The notes beneath the pieces were generated by a model that was given only the letters and a program-made list of their open reading frames with translations, was not told the origin of the DNA and searched no databases. From Trichobilharzia szidati (Eukaryota > Platyhelminthes > Trematoda > Strigeidida > Schistosomatidae): a stretch of 64,000 nucleotides of DNA. Location: contig OX235279.1 of assembly GCA_944472155.2 (NCBI GenBank), positions 137,860,920 through 137,924,919 on the forward strand, read 5' to 3'. The position numbers and the translations under genes are program-made. Of this stretch, positions 44,301 to 59,000 are shown in pieces (the first letter of the stretch is position 1; each line of letters begins with the position of its first letter).

Positions 44301-47300
44301 TCGACACACTTTGAAGAATCACGCATGCAAGTAGGCAAAACCAAATGCTATGAAACCACAGTGAATGAAGATATGTGCGATGGAGGATAGTTAGACAAAG
44401 ACTGGTGAGGATTTTCAGAATCCAGGTGATAAGAGGCAGTGGGCACTTCTGTGCCATTCTGATCGATTTTCAACCATGTCACTGACAGTTTCCAACCACT
44501 GCTTCTTAGCATCTCGACGATCCCAGCCGACCAGTCTACACCTTCTCGCCTGGCCAAAACCAACAGTCACTGACTTCGTGCCATCTCATCGTCTCACCAT
44601 CCATCACTCTTTCACAACCTAGTCCTGTCTCAGCTTACATCGATTGTCGAGAGAGCCCGTCATGCGCAACACAAATCATAGCCACTTCAATCCATGCACT
44701 TTCACAGCCTATCCGACTGATTTCCCTCCCCACCTGATCATCACTCAACACACTGATCAACCTAACACCGGAGACTGGATGGAGAATCTCACCTTCGAAA
44801 TCATCGAATATTTTCACATCTTCCAACCCTGAATGCCCATGTCTCACAGCCGTACAGATGGACAGGACAAGCAAAGCCTCGCACCCCACACACGCCCCTC
44901 GATCGATAACTCAATATCACGCCGACACCAGACCTCATGACATTTCGTCAGGAATCAGTCCATTAAAGCTGACACAACTACCCAGATATGTCAAGTGATC
45001 AATACACTCAACCGTTTCACTGACTATCCCTAAACTAGGAGCAGAAATGACAACTAATCGACACATTCGCACACAACTGTGCTTTCTGACAGAAAAAGCA
45101 AACCAACGCATGTCTTCCCATACGGAGTCACACAGAACCAAACTAAACTGGTGTCAGTAAAACCCAGATTTACTGACCAACTTATCACGGTAGAACTGAG
45201 CACAGACGTGCAACAGTCCCAGTCGACACACTTTGAAGAATCACGCATGCAAGTAGGCAAAACCAAATGCTATGAAACCACAATGAATGAAGATATGTGC
45301 GATGGAGGATAGTTAGACAAAGACTGGTGAGGATTTTCAGAATCCAGGTGATAAGAGGCAGTGGGCACTTCTGTGCCATTCTGATCGATTTTCAACCATG
45401 TCACTGACAGTTTCCAACCACTGCTTCTTAGCATCTCGACGATCCCAGCCGACCAGTCTACACCTTCTCGCCTGGCCAAAACCAACAGTCACTGACTTCG
45501 TGCCATCTCATCGTCTCACCATCCATCACTCTTTCACAACCTAGTCCTGTCTCAGCTTACATCGATTGTCGAGAGAGCCCGTCATGCGCAACACAAATCA
45601 TAGCCACTTCAATCCATGCACTTTCACAGCCTATCCGACTGATTTCCCTCCCCACCTGATCATCACTCAACACACTGATCAACCTAACACCGGAGACTGG
45701 ATGGAGAATCTCACCTTCGAAATCATCGAATCTTTTCACATCTTCCAACCCTGAATGCCCATGTCTCACAGCCGTACAGATGGACAGGACAGGCAAAGCC
45801 TCGCACCCCACACACGCCCCTCGATCGATAACTCAATATCACGCCGACACCAGACCTCATGACATTTCGTCAGGAATCAGTCCATTAAAGCTGACACAAC
45901 TACCCAGATATGTCAAGTGATCAATACACTCAACCGTTTCACTGACTATCCCTAAACTAGGAGCAGAAATGACAACTAATCGACACATTCGCACACAACT
46001 GTGCTTTCTGACAGAAAAAGAAAACCAACGCATGTCTTCCCATACGGAGTCACACAGAACCAAACTAAACTGGTGTCAGTAAAACCCAGATTTACTGACC
46101 AACTTATCACGGTAGAACTGAGCACAGACGTGCAACAGTCCCAGTCGACACACTTTGAAGAATCACGCATGCAAGTAGGCAAAACCAAATGCTATGAAAC
46201 CACAATGAATGAAGATATGTGCGATGGAGGATAGTTAGACAAAGACTGGTGAGGATTTTCAGAATCCAGGTGATAAGAGGCAGTGGGCACTTCTGTGCCA
46301 TTCTGATCGATTTTCAACCATGTCACTGACAGTTTCCAACCACTGCTTCTTAGCATCTCGACGATCCCAGCCGACCAGTCTACACCTTCTCGCCTGGCCA
46401 AAACCAACAGTCACTGACTTCGTGCCATCTCATCGTCTCACCATCCATCACTCTTTCACAACCTAGTCCTGTCTCAGCTTACATCGATTGTCGAGAGAGC
46501 CCGTCATGCGCAACACAAATCATAGCCACTTCAATCCATGCACTTTCACAGCCTATCCGACTGATTTCCCTCCCCACCTGATCATCACTCAACACACTGA
46601 TCAACCTAACACCGGAGACTGGATGGAGAATCTCACCTTCGAAATCATCGAATATTTTCACATCTTCCAACCCTGAATGCCCATGTCTCACAGCCGTACA
46701 GATGGACAGGACAAGCAAAGCCTCGCACCCCACACACGCCCCTCGATCGATAACTCAATATCACGCCGACACCAGACCTCATGACATTTCGTCAGGAATC
46801 AGTCCATTAAAGCTGACACAACTACCCAGATATGTCAAGTGATCAATACACTCAACCGTTTCACTGACTATCCCTAAACTAGGAGCAGAAATGACAACTA
46901 ATCGACACATTCGCACACAACTGTGCTTTCTGACAGAAAAAGCAAACCAACGCATGTCTTCCCATACGGAGTCACACAGAACCAAACTAAACTGGTATCA
47001 GTAAAACCCAGATTTACTGACCAACTTATCACGGTAGAACTGAGCACAGACGTGCAACAGTCCCAGTCGACACACTTTGAAGAATCACGCATGCAAGTAG
47101 GCAAAACCAAATGCTATGAAACCACAATGAATGAAGATATGTGCGATGGAGGATAGTTAGACAAAGACTGGTGAGGATTTTCAGAATCCAGGTGATAAGA
47201 GGCAGTGGGCACTTCTGTGCCATTCTGATCGATTTTCAACCATGTCACTGACAGTTTCCAACCACTGCTTCTTAGCATCTCGACGATCCCAGCCGACCAG

Positions 47301-48741
47301 TCTACACCTTCTCGCCTGGCCAAAACCAACAGTCACTGACTTCGTGCCATCTCATCGTCTCACCATCCATCACTCTTTCACAACCTAGTCCTGTCTCAGC
47401 TTACATCGATTGTCGAGAGAGCCCGTCATGCGCAACACAAATCATAGCCACTTCAATCCATGCACTTTCACAGCCTATCCGACTGATTTCCCTCCCCACC
47501 TGATCATCACTCAACACACTGATCAACCTAACACCGGAGACTGGATGGAGAATCTCACCTTCGAAATCATCGAATCTTTTCACATCTTCCAACCCTGAAT
47601 GCCCATGTCTCACAGCCGTACAGATGGACAGGACAAGCAAAGCCTCGCACCCCACACACGCCCCTCGATCGATAACTCAATATCACGCCGACACCAGACC
47701 TCATGACATTTCGTCAGGAATCAGTCCATTAAAGCTGACACAACTACCCAGATATGTCAAGTGATCAATACACTCAACCGTTTCACTGACTATCCCTAAA
47801 CTAGGAGCAGAAATGACAACTAATCGACACATTCGCACACAACTGTGCTTTCTGACACAAAAAGCAAACCAACGCATGACTTCCCATACGGAGTCACACA
47901 GAACCAAACTAAACTGGTGTCAGTAAAACCCAGATTTACTGACCAACTTATCACGGTAGAACTGAGCACAGACGTGCAACAGTCCCAGTCGACACACTTT
48001 GAAGAATCACGCATGCAAGTAGGCAAAACCAAATGCTATGAAACCACAATGAATGAAGATATGTGCGATGGAGGATAGTTAGACAAAGACTGGTGAGGAT
48101 TTTCAGAATCCAGGTGATAAGAGGCAGTGGGCACTTCTGTGCCATTCTGATCGATTTTCAACCATGTCACTGACAGTTTCCAACCACTGCTTCTTAGCAT
48201 CTCGACGATCCCAGCCGACCAGTCTACACCTTCTCGCCTGGCCAAAACCAACAGTCACTGACTTCGTGCCATCTCATCGTCTCACCATCCATCACTCTTT
48301 CACAACCTAGTCCTGTCTCAGCTTACATCGATTGTCGAGAGAGCCCGTCATGCGCAACACAAATCATAGCCACTTCAATCCATGCACTTTCACAGCCTAT
48401 CCGACTGATTTCCCTCCCCACCTGATCATCACTCAACACACTGATCAACCTAACACCGGAGACTGGATGGAGAATCTCACCTTCGAAATCATCGAATATT
48501 TTCACATCTTCCAACCCTGAATGCCCATGTCTCACAGCCGTACAGATGGACAGGACAAGCAAAGCCTCGCACCCCACACACGCCCCTCGATCGATAACTC
48601 AATATCACGCCGACACCAGACCTCATGACATTTCGTCAGGAATCAGTCCATTAAAGCTGACACAACTACCCAGATATGTCAAGTGATCAATACACTCAAC
48701 CATTTCACTGCCTATCCCTAAACTAGGAGCAGAAATGACAA

Positions 48742-50095
48742 CTAATCGACACATTCGCACACAACTGTGCTTTCTGACAGAAAAAGCAAACCAACGCATG
48801 GCTTCCCATACGGAGTCACACAGAACCAAACTAAACTGGTGTCAGTAAAACCCAGATTTACTGACCAACTTATCACGGTAGAACTGAGCACAGACGTGCA
48901 ACAGTCCCAGTCGACACACTTTGAAGAATCACGCATGCAAGTAGGGAAAACCAAATGCCATGAAACCACAATGAATGAAGATATGTGCGATGGAGGATAG
49001 TTAGACAAAGACTGGTGAGGATTTTCAGAATCCGGGTGATAAGAGGCAGTGGGTACTTCTGTGCCATTCTGATCGATTTTCAACCATGTCACTGACAGTT
49101 TCCAACCACTGCTTCTTAGCATCTCGAGGATCCCAGCCGACCAGTCTACACCTTCTCGCCTGGCCAAAACCAACAGTCACTGACTTCGTGCCATCTCATC
49201 GTCTCACCATCCATCACTCTTTCACAACCTAGTCCTGTCTCAGCTTACATCGATTGTCGAGAGAGCCCGTCATGCGCAACACAAATCATAGCCACTTCAA
49301 TCCACGCACTTTCACAGCCTATCCGACTGATTTCCCTCCCCACCTGATCATCACTCAACACACTGATCAACCTAACACCGGAGACTGGATGGAGAATCTC
49401 ACCTTCGAAATCATCGAATATTTTCACATCTTCCAACCCTGAATGCCCATGTCTCACAGCCGTACAGATGGACAGGACAGGCAAAGCCTCGCACCCCACA
49501 CACGCCCCTCGATCGATAACTCAATATCACGCCGACACCAGACCTCATGACATTTCGTCAGGAATCAGTCCATTAAAGCTGACACAACTACCCAGATATG
49601 TCAAGTGATCAATACACTCAACCGTTTCACTGACTATCCCTAAACTAGGAGCAGAAATGACAACTAATCGACACATTCGCACACAACTGTGCTTTCTGAC
49701 AGAAAAAGCAAACCAACGCATGACTTCCCATACGGAGTCACACAGAACCAAACTAAACTGGTGTCAGTAAAACCCAGATTTACTGACCAACTTATCACGG
49801 TAGAACTGAGCACAGACGTGCAACAGTCCCAGTCGACACACTTTGAAGAATCACGCATGCAAGTAGGGAAAACCAAATGCCATGAAACCACAATGAATGA
49901 AGATATGTGCGATGGAGGATAGTTAGACAAAGACTGGTGAGGATTTTCAGAATCCGGGTGATAAGAGGCAGTGGGTACTTCTGTGCCATTCTGATCGATT
50001 TTCAACCATGTCACTGACAGTTTCCAACCACTGCTTCTTAGCATCTCGAGGATCCCAGCCGACCAGTCTACACCTTCTCGCCTGGCCAAAACCAA
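48742..50095 (-). other. Array copies 13-14: variant pair with a lost stop codon
   Basis: In copies 13 (48542-49463) and 14 (49464-50385) a T-to-C change (CTATG to CCATG at 48959 and 49881) removes a TAG on the minus strand. It joins two short frames into 143-codon frames at 48742-49173 and 49664-50095. The frame is not the RT frame of the ancestral element, so no protein is proposed. It is a useful marker: both copies also share CGGGTGATAAG and AGTAGGGAAAACC variants. Confidence 0.6.
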
Positions 50096-53000
50096 CAGTC
50101 ACTGACTTCGTGCCATCTCATCGTCTCACCATCCATCACTCTTTCACAACCTAGTCCTGTCTCAGCTTACATCGATTGTCGAGAGAGCCCGTCATGCGCA
50201 ACACAAATCATAGCCACTTCAATCCATGCACTTTCACAGCCTATCCGACTGATTTCCCTCCCCACCTGATCATCACTCAACACACTGATCAACCTAACAC
50301 CGGAGACTGGATGGAGAATCTCACCTTCGAAATCATCGAATCTTTTCACATCTTCCAACCCTGAATGCCCATGTCTCACAGCCGTACAGATGGACAGGAC
50401 AAGCAAAGCCTCGCACCCCACACACGCCCCTCGATCGATAACTCAATATCACGCCGACACCAGACCTCATGACATTTCGTCAGGAATCAGTCCATTAAAG
50501 CTGACACAACTACCCAGATATGTCAAGTGATCAATACACTCAACCGTTTCACTGACTATCCCTAAACTAGGAGCAGAAATGACAACTAATCGACACATTC
50601 GCACACAACTGTGCTTTCTGACAGAAAAAGCAAACCAACGCATGACTTCCCATACGGAGTCACACAGAACCAAACTAAACTGGTGTCAGTAAAACCCAGA
50701 TTTACTGACCAACTTATCACGGTAGAACTGAGCACAGACGTGCAACAGTCCCAGTCGACACACTTTGAAGAATCACGCATGCAAGTAGGCAAAACCAAAT
50801 GCTATGAAACCACAGTGAATGAAGATATGTGCGATGGAGGATAGTTAGACAAAGACTGGTGAGGATTTTCAGAATCCAGGTGATTAGAGGCAGTGGGCAC
50901 TTCTGTGCCATTCTGATCGATTTTCAACCATGTCACTGACAGTTTCCAACCACTGCTTCTTAGCATCTCGACGATCCCAGCCGACCAGTCTACACCTTCT
51001 CGCCTGGCCAAAACCAACAGTCACTGACTTCGTGCCATCTCATCGTCTCACCATCCATCACTCTTTCACAACCTAGTCCTGTCTCAGCTTACATCGATTG
51101 TCGAGAGAGCCCGTCATGCGCAACACAAATCATAGCCACTTCAATCCACGCACTTTCACAGCCTATCCGACTGATTTCCCTCCCCACCTGATCATCACTC
51201 AACACACTGATCAACCTAACACCGGAGACTGGATGGAGAATCTCACCTTCGAAATCATCGAATCTTTTCACATCTTCCAACCCTGAATGCCCATGTCTCA
51301 CAGCCGTACAGATGGACAGGACAAGCAAAGCCTCGCACCCCACACACGCCCCTCGATCGATAACTCAATATCACGCCGACACCAGACCTCATGACATTTC
51401 GTCAGGAATCAGTCCATTAAAGCTGACACAACTACCCAGATATGTCAAGTGATCAATACACTCAACCGTTTCACTGACTATCCCTAAACTAGGAGCAGAA
51501 ATGACAACTAATCGACACATTCGCACACAACTGTGCTTTCTGACAGAAAAAGCAAACCAACGCATGACTTCCCATACGGAGTCACACAGAACCAAACTAA
51601 ACTGGTGTCAGTAAAACCCAGATTTACTGACCAACTTATCACGGTAGAACTGAGCACAGACGTGCAACAGTCCCAGTCGACACACTTTGAAGAATCACGC
51701 ATGCAAGTAGGCAAAACCAAATGCTATGAAACCACAGTGAATGAAGATATGTGCGATGGAGGATAGTTAGACAAAGACTGGTGAGGATTTTCAGAATCCA
51801 GGTGATTAGAGGCAGTGGGCACTTCTGTGCCATTCTGATCGATTTTCAACCATGTCACTGACAGTTTCCAACCACTGCTTCTTAGCATCTCGACGATCCC
51901 AGCCGACCAGTCTACACCTTCTCGCCTGGCCAAAACCAACAGTCACTGACTTCGTGCCATCTCATCGTCTCACCATCCATCACTCTTTCACAACCTAGTC
52001 CTGTCTCAGCTTACATCGATTGTCGAGAGAGCCCGTCATGCGCAACACAAATCATAGCCACTTCAATCCACGCACTTTCACAGCCTATCCGACTGATTTC
52101 CCTCCCCACCTGATCATCACTCAACACACTGATCAACCTAACACCGGAGACTGGATGGAGAATCTCACCTTCGAAATCATCGAATCTTTTCACATCTTCC
52201 AACCCTGAATGCCCATGTCTCACAGCCGTACAGATGGACAGGACAAGCAAAGCCTCGCACCCCACACACGCCCCTCGATCGATAACTCAATATCACGCCG
52301 ACACCAGACCTCATGACATTTCGTCAGGAATCAGTCCATTAAAGCTGACACAACTACCCAGATATGTCAAGTGATCAATACACTCAACCATTTCACTGCC
52401 TATCCCTAAACTAGGAGCAGAAATGACAACTAATCGACACATTCGCACACAACTGTGCTTTCTGACAGAAAAAGCAAACCAACGCATGGCTTCCCATACG
52501 GAGTCACACAGAACCAAACTAAACTGGTGTCAGTAAAACCCAGATTTACTGACCAACTTATCACGGTAGAACTGAGCACAGACGTGCAACAGTCCCAGTC
52601 GACACACTTTGAAGAATCACGCATGCAAGTAGGCAAAACCAAATGCTATGAAACCACAATGAATGAAGATATGTGCGATGGAGGATAGTTAGACAAAGAC
52701 TGGTGAGGATTTTCAGAATCCAGGTGATAAGAGGCAGTGGGCACTTCTGTGCCATTCTGATCGATTTTCAACCATGTCACTGACAGTTTCCAACCACTGC
52801 TTCTTAGCATCTCGAGGATCCCAGCCGACCAGTCTACACCTTCTCGCCTGGCCAAAACCAACAGTCACTGACTTCGTGCCATCTCATCGTCTCACCATCC
52901 ATCACTCTTTCACAACCTAGTCCTGTCTCAGCTTACATCGATTGTCGAGAGAGCCCGTCATGCGCAACACAAATCATAGCCACTTCAATCCATGCACTTT

Positions 53001-56000
53001 CACAGCCTATCCGACTGATTTCCCTCCCCACCTGATCATCACTCAACACACTGATCAACCTAACACCGGAGACTGGATGGAGAATCTCACCTTCGAAATC
53101 ATCGAATCTTTTCACATCTTCCAACCCTGAATGCCCATGTCTCACAGCCGTACAGATGGACAGGACAAGCAAAGCCTCGCACCCCACACACGCCCCTCGA
53201 TCGATAACTCAATATCACGCCGACACCAGACCTCATGACATTTCGTCAGGAATCAGTCCATTAAAGCTGACACAACTACCCAGATATGTCAAGTGATCAA
53301 TACACTCAACCGTTTCACTGACTATCCCTAAACTAGGAGCAGAAATGACAACTAATCGACACATTCGCACACAACTGTGCTTTCTGACAGAAAAAGCAAA
53401 CCAACGCATGACTTCCCATACGGAGTCACACAGAACCAAACTAAACTGGTGTCAGTAAAACCCAGATTTACTGACCAACTTATCACGGTAGAACTGAGCA
53501 CAGACGTGCAACAGTCCCAGTCGACACACTTTGAAGAATCACGCATGCAAGTAGGCAAAACCAAATGCTATGAAACCACAGTGAATGAAGATATGTGCGA
53601 TGGAGGATAGTTAGACAAAGACTGGTGAGGATTTTCAGAATCCAGGTGATTAGAGGCAGTGGGCACTTCTGTGCCATTCTGATCGATTTTCAACCATGTC
53701 ACTGACAGTTTCCAACCACTGCTTCTTAGCATCTCGACGATCCCAGCCGACCAGTCTACACCTTCTCGCCTGGCCAAAACCAACAGTCACTGACTTCGTG
53801 CCATCTCATCGTCTCACCATCCATCACTCTTTCACAACCTAGTCCTGTCTCAGCTTACATCGATTGTCGAGAGAGCCCGTCATGCGCAACACAAATCATA
53901 GCCACTTCAATCCACGCACTTTCACAGCCTATCCGACTGATTTCCCTCCCCACCTGATCATCACTCAACACACTGATCAACCTAACACCGGAGACTGGAT
54001 GGAGAATCTCACCTTCGAAATCATCGAATATTTTCACATCTTCCAACCCTGAATGCCCATGTCTCACAGCCGTACAGATGGACAGGACAAGCAAAGCCTC
54101 GCACCCCACACACGCCCCTCGATCGATAACTCAATATCACGCCGACACCAGACCTCATGACATTTCGTCAGGAATCAGTCCATTAAAGCTGACACAACTA
54201 CCCAGATATGTCAAGTGATCAATACACTCAACCGTTTCACTGACTATCCCTAAACTAGGAGCAGAAATGACAACTAATCGACACATTCGCACACAACTGT
54301 GCTTTCTGACAGAAAAAGCAAACCAACGCATGACTTCCCATACGGAGTCACACAGAACCAAACTAAACTGGTATCAGTAAAACCCAGATTTACTGACCAA
54401 CTTATCACGGTAGAACTGAGCACAGACGTGCAACAGTCCCAGTCGACACACTTTGAAGAATCACGCATGCAAGTAGGCAAAACCAAATGCTATGAAACCA
54501 CAGTGAATGAAGATATGTGCGATGGAGGATAGTTAGACAAAGACTGGTGAGGATTTTCAGAATCCAGGTGATTAGAGGCAGTGGGCACTTCTGTGCCATT
54601 CTGATCGATTTTCAACCATGTCACTGACAGTTTCCAACCACTGCTTCTTAGCATCTCGACGATCCCAGCCGACCAGTCTACACCTTCTCGCCTGGCCAAA
54701 ACCAACAGTCACTGACTTCGTGCCATCTCATCGTCTCACCATCCATCACTCTTTCACAACCTAGTCCTGTCTCAGCTTACATCGATTGTCGAGAGAGCCC
54801 GTCATGCGCAACACAAATCATAGCCACTTCAATCCACGCACTTTCACAGCCTATCCGACTGATTTCCCTCCCCACCTGATCATCACTCAACACACTGATC
54901 AACCTAACACCGGAGACTGGATGGAGAATCTCACCTTCGAAATCATCGAATATTTTCACATCTTCCAACCCTGAATGCCCATGTCTCACAGCCGTACAGA
55001 TGGACAGGACAAGCAAAGCCTCGCACCCCACACACGCCCCTCGATCGATAACTCAATATCACGCCGACACCAGACCTCATGACATTTCGTCAGGAATCAG
55101 TCCATTAAAGCTGACACAACTACCCAGATATGTCAAGTGATCAATACACTCAACCGTTTCACTGACTATCCCTAAACTAGGAGCAGAAATGACAACTAAT
55201 CGACACATTCGCACACAACTGTGCTTTCTGACAGAAAAAGCAAACCAACGCATGACTTCCCATACGGAGTCACACAGAACCAAACTAAACTGGTATCAGT
55301 AAAACCCAGATTTACTGACCAACTTATCACGGTAGAACTGAGCACAGACGTGCAACAGTCCCAGTCGACACACTCTGAAGAATCACGCATGCAAGTAGGC
55401 AAAACCAAATGCTATGAAACCACAGTGAATGAAGATATGTGCGATGGAGGATAGTTAGACAAAGACTGGTGAGGATTTTCAGAATCCGGGTGATTAGAGG
55501 CAGTGGGCACTTCTGTGCCATTCTGATCGATTTTCAACCATGTCACTGACAGTTTCCAACCACTGCTTCTTAGCATCTCGACGATCCCAGCCGACCAGTC
55601 TACACCTTCTCGCCTGGCCAAAACCAACAGTCACTGACTTCGTGCCATCTCATCGTCTCACCATCCATCACTCTTTCACAACCTAGTCCTGTCTCAGCTT
55701 ACATCGATTGTCGAGAGAGCCCGTCATGCGCAACACAAATCATAGCCACTTCAATCCACGCACTTTCACAGCCTATCCGACTGATTTCCCTCCCCACCTG
55801 ATCATCACTCAACACACTGATCAACCTAACACCGGAGACTGGATGGAGAATCTCACCTTCGAAATCATCGAATATTTTCACATCTTCCAACCCTGAATGC
55901 CCATGTCTCACAGCCGTACAGATGGACAGGACAAGCAAAGCCTCGCACCCCACACACGCCCCTCGATCGATAACTCAATATCACGCCGACACCAGACCTC

Positions 56001-59000
56001 ATGACATTTCGTCAGGAATCAGTCCATTAAAGCTGACACAACTACCCAGATATGTCAAGTGATCAATACACTCAACCGTTTCACTGACTATCCCTAAACT
56101 AGGAGCAGAAATGACAACTAATCGACACATTCGCACACAACTGTGCTTTCTGACAGAAAAAGCAAACCAACGCATGACTTCCCATACGGAGTCACACAGA
56201 ACCAAACTAAACTGGTGTCAGTAAAACCCAGATTTACTGACCAACTTATCACGGTAGAACTGAGCACAGACGTGCAACAGTCCCAGTCGACACACTTTGA
56301 AGAATCACGCATGCAAGTAGGCAAAACCAAATGCTATGAAACCACAGTGAATGAAGATATGTGCGATGGAGGATAGTTAGACAAAGACTGGTGAGGATTT
56401 TCAGAATCCGGGTGATTAGAGGCAGTGGGCACTTCTGTGCCATTCTGATCGATTTTCAACCATGTCACTGACAGTTTCCAACCACTGCTTCTTAGCATCT
56501 TGACGATCCCAGCCGACCAGTCTACACCTTCTCGCCTGGCCAAAACCAACAGTCACTGACTTCGTGCCATCTCATCGTCTCACCATCCATCACTCTTTCA
56601 CAACCTAGTCCTGTCTCAGCTTACATCGATTGTCGAGAGAGCCCGTCATGCGCAACACAAATCATAGCCACTTCAATCCATGCACTTTCACAGCCTATCC
56701 GACTGATTTCCCTCCCCACCTGATCATCACTCAACACACTGATCAACCTAACACCGGAGACTGGATGGAGAATCTCACCTTCGAAATCATCGAATCTTTT
56801 CACATCTTCCAACCCTGAATGCCCATGTCTCACAGCCGTACAGATGGACAGGACAAGCAAAGCCTCGCACCCCACACACGCCCCTCGATCGATAACTCAA
56901 TATCACGCCGACACCAGACCTCATGACATTTCGTCAGGAATCAGTCCATTAAAGCTGACACAACTACCCAGATATGTCAAGTGATCAATACACTCAACCG
57001 TTTCACTGACTATCCCTAAACTAGGAGCAGAAATGACAACTAATCGACACATTCGCACACAACTGTGCTTTCTGACAGAAAAAGCAAACCAACGCATGAC
57101 TTCCCATACGGAGTCACACAGAACCAAACTAAACTGGTGTCAGTAAAACCCAGATTTACTGACCAACTTATCACGGTAGAACTGAGCACAGACGTGCAAC
57201 AGTCCCAGTCGACACACTTTGAAGAATCACGCATGCAAGTAGGCAAAACCAAATGCTATGAAACCACAATGAATGAAGATATGTGCGATGGAGGATAGTT
57301 AGACAAAGACTGGTGAGGATTTTCAGAATCCGGGTGATTAGAGGCAGTGGGCACTTCTGTGCCATTCTGATCGATTTTCAACCATGTCACTGACAGTTTC
57401 CAACCACTGCTTCTTAGCATCTCGACGATCCCAGCCGACCAGTCTACACCTTCTCGCCTGGCCAAAACCAACAGTCACTGACTTCGTGCCATCTCATCGT
57501 CTCACCATCCATCACTCTTTCACAACCTAGTCCTGTCTCAGCTTACATCGATTGTCGAGAGAGCCCGTCATGCACAACACAAATCATAGCCACTTCAATC
57601 CATGCACTTTCACAGCCTATCCGACTGATTTCCCTCCCCACCTGATCATCACTCAACACACTGATCAACCTAACACCGGAGACTGGATGGAGAATCTCAC
57701 CTTCGAAATCATCGAATATTTTCACATCTTCCAACCCTGAATGCCCATGTCTCACAGCCGTACAGATGGACAGGACAAGCAAAGCCTCGCACCCCACACA
57801 CGCCCCTCGATCGATAACTCAATATCACGCCGACACCAGACCTCATGACATTTCGTCAGGAATCAGTCCATTAAAGCTGACACAACTACCCAGATATGTC
57901 AAGTGATCAATACACTCAACCGTTTCACTGACTATCCCTAAACTAGGAGCAGAAATGACAACTAATCGACACATTCGCACACAACTGTGCTTTCTGACAG
58001 AAAAAGCAAACCAACGCATGACTTCCCATACGGAGTCACACAGAACCAAACTAAACTGGTGTCAGTAAAACCCAGATTTACTGACCAACTTATCACGGTA
58101 GAACTGAGCACAGACGTGCAACAGTCCCAGTCGACACACTTTGAAGAATCACGCATGCAAGTAGGCAAAACCAAATGCTATGAAACCACAGTGAATGAAG
58201 ATATGTGCGATGGAGGATAGTTAGACAAAGACTGGTGAGGATTTTCAGAATCCGGGTGATTAGAGGCAGTGGGCACTTCTGTGCCATTCTGATCGATTTT
58301 CAACCATGTCACTGACAGTTTCCAACCACTGCTTCTTAGCATCTTGACGATCCCAGCCGACCAGTCTACACCTTCTCGCCTGGCCAAAACCAACAGTCAC
58401 TGACTTCGTGCCATCTCATCGTCTCACCATCCATCACTCTTTCACAACCTAGTCCTGTCTCAGCTTACATCGATTGTCGAGAGAGCCCGTCATGCGCAAC
58501 ACAAATCATAGCCACTTCAATCCACGCACTTTCACAGCCTATCCGACTGATTTCCCTCCCCACCTGATCATCACTCAACACACTGATCAACCTAACACCT
58601 GAGACTGGATGGAGAATCTCACCTTCGAAATCATCGAATATTTTCACATCTTCCAACCCTGAATGCCCATGTCTCACAGCCGTACAGATGGACAGGACAA
58701 GCAAAGCCTCGCACCCCACACACGCCCCTCGATCGATAACTCAATATCACGCCGACACCAGACCTCATGACATTTCGTCAGGAATCAGTCCATTAAAGCT
58801 GACACAACTACCCAGATATGTCAAGTGATCAATACACTCAACCGTTTCACTGACTATCCCTAAACTAGGAGCAGAAATGACAACTAATCGACACATTCGC
58901 ACACAACTGTGCTTTCTGACAGAAAAAGCAAACCAACGCATGACTTCCCATACGGAGTCACACAGAACCAAACTAAACTGGTGTCAGTAAAACCCAGATT

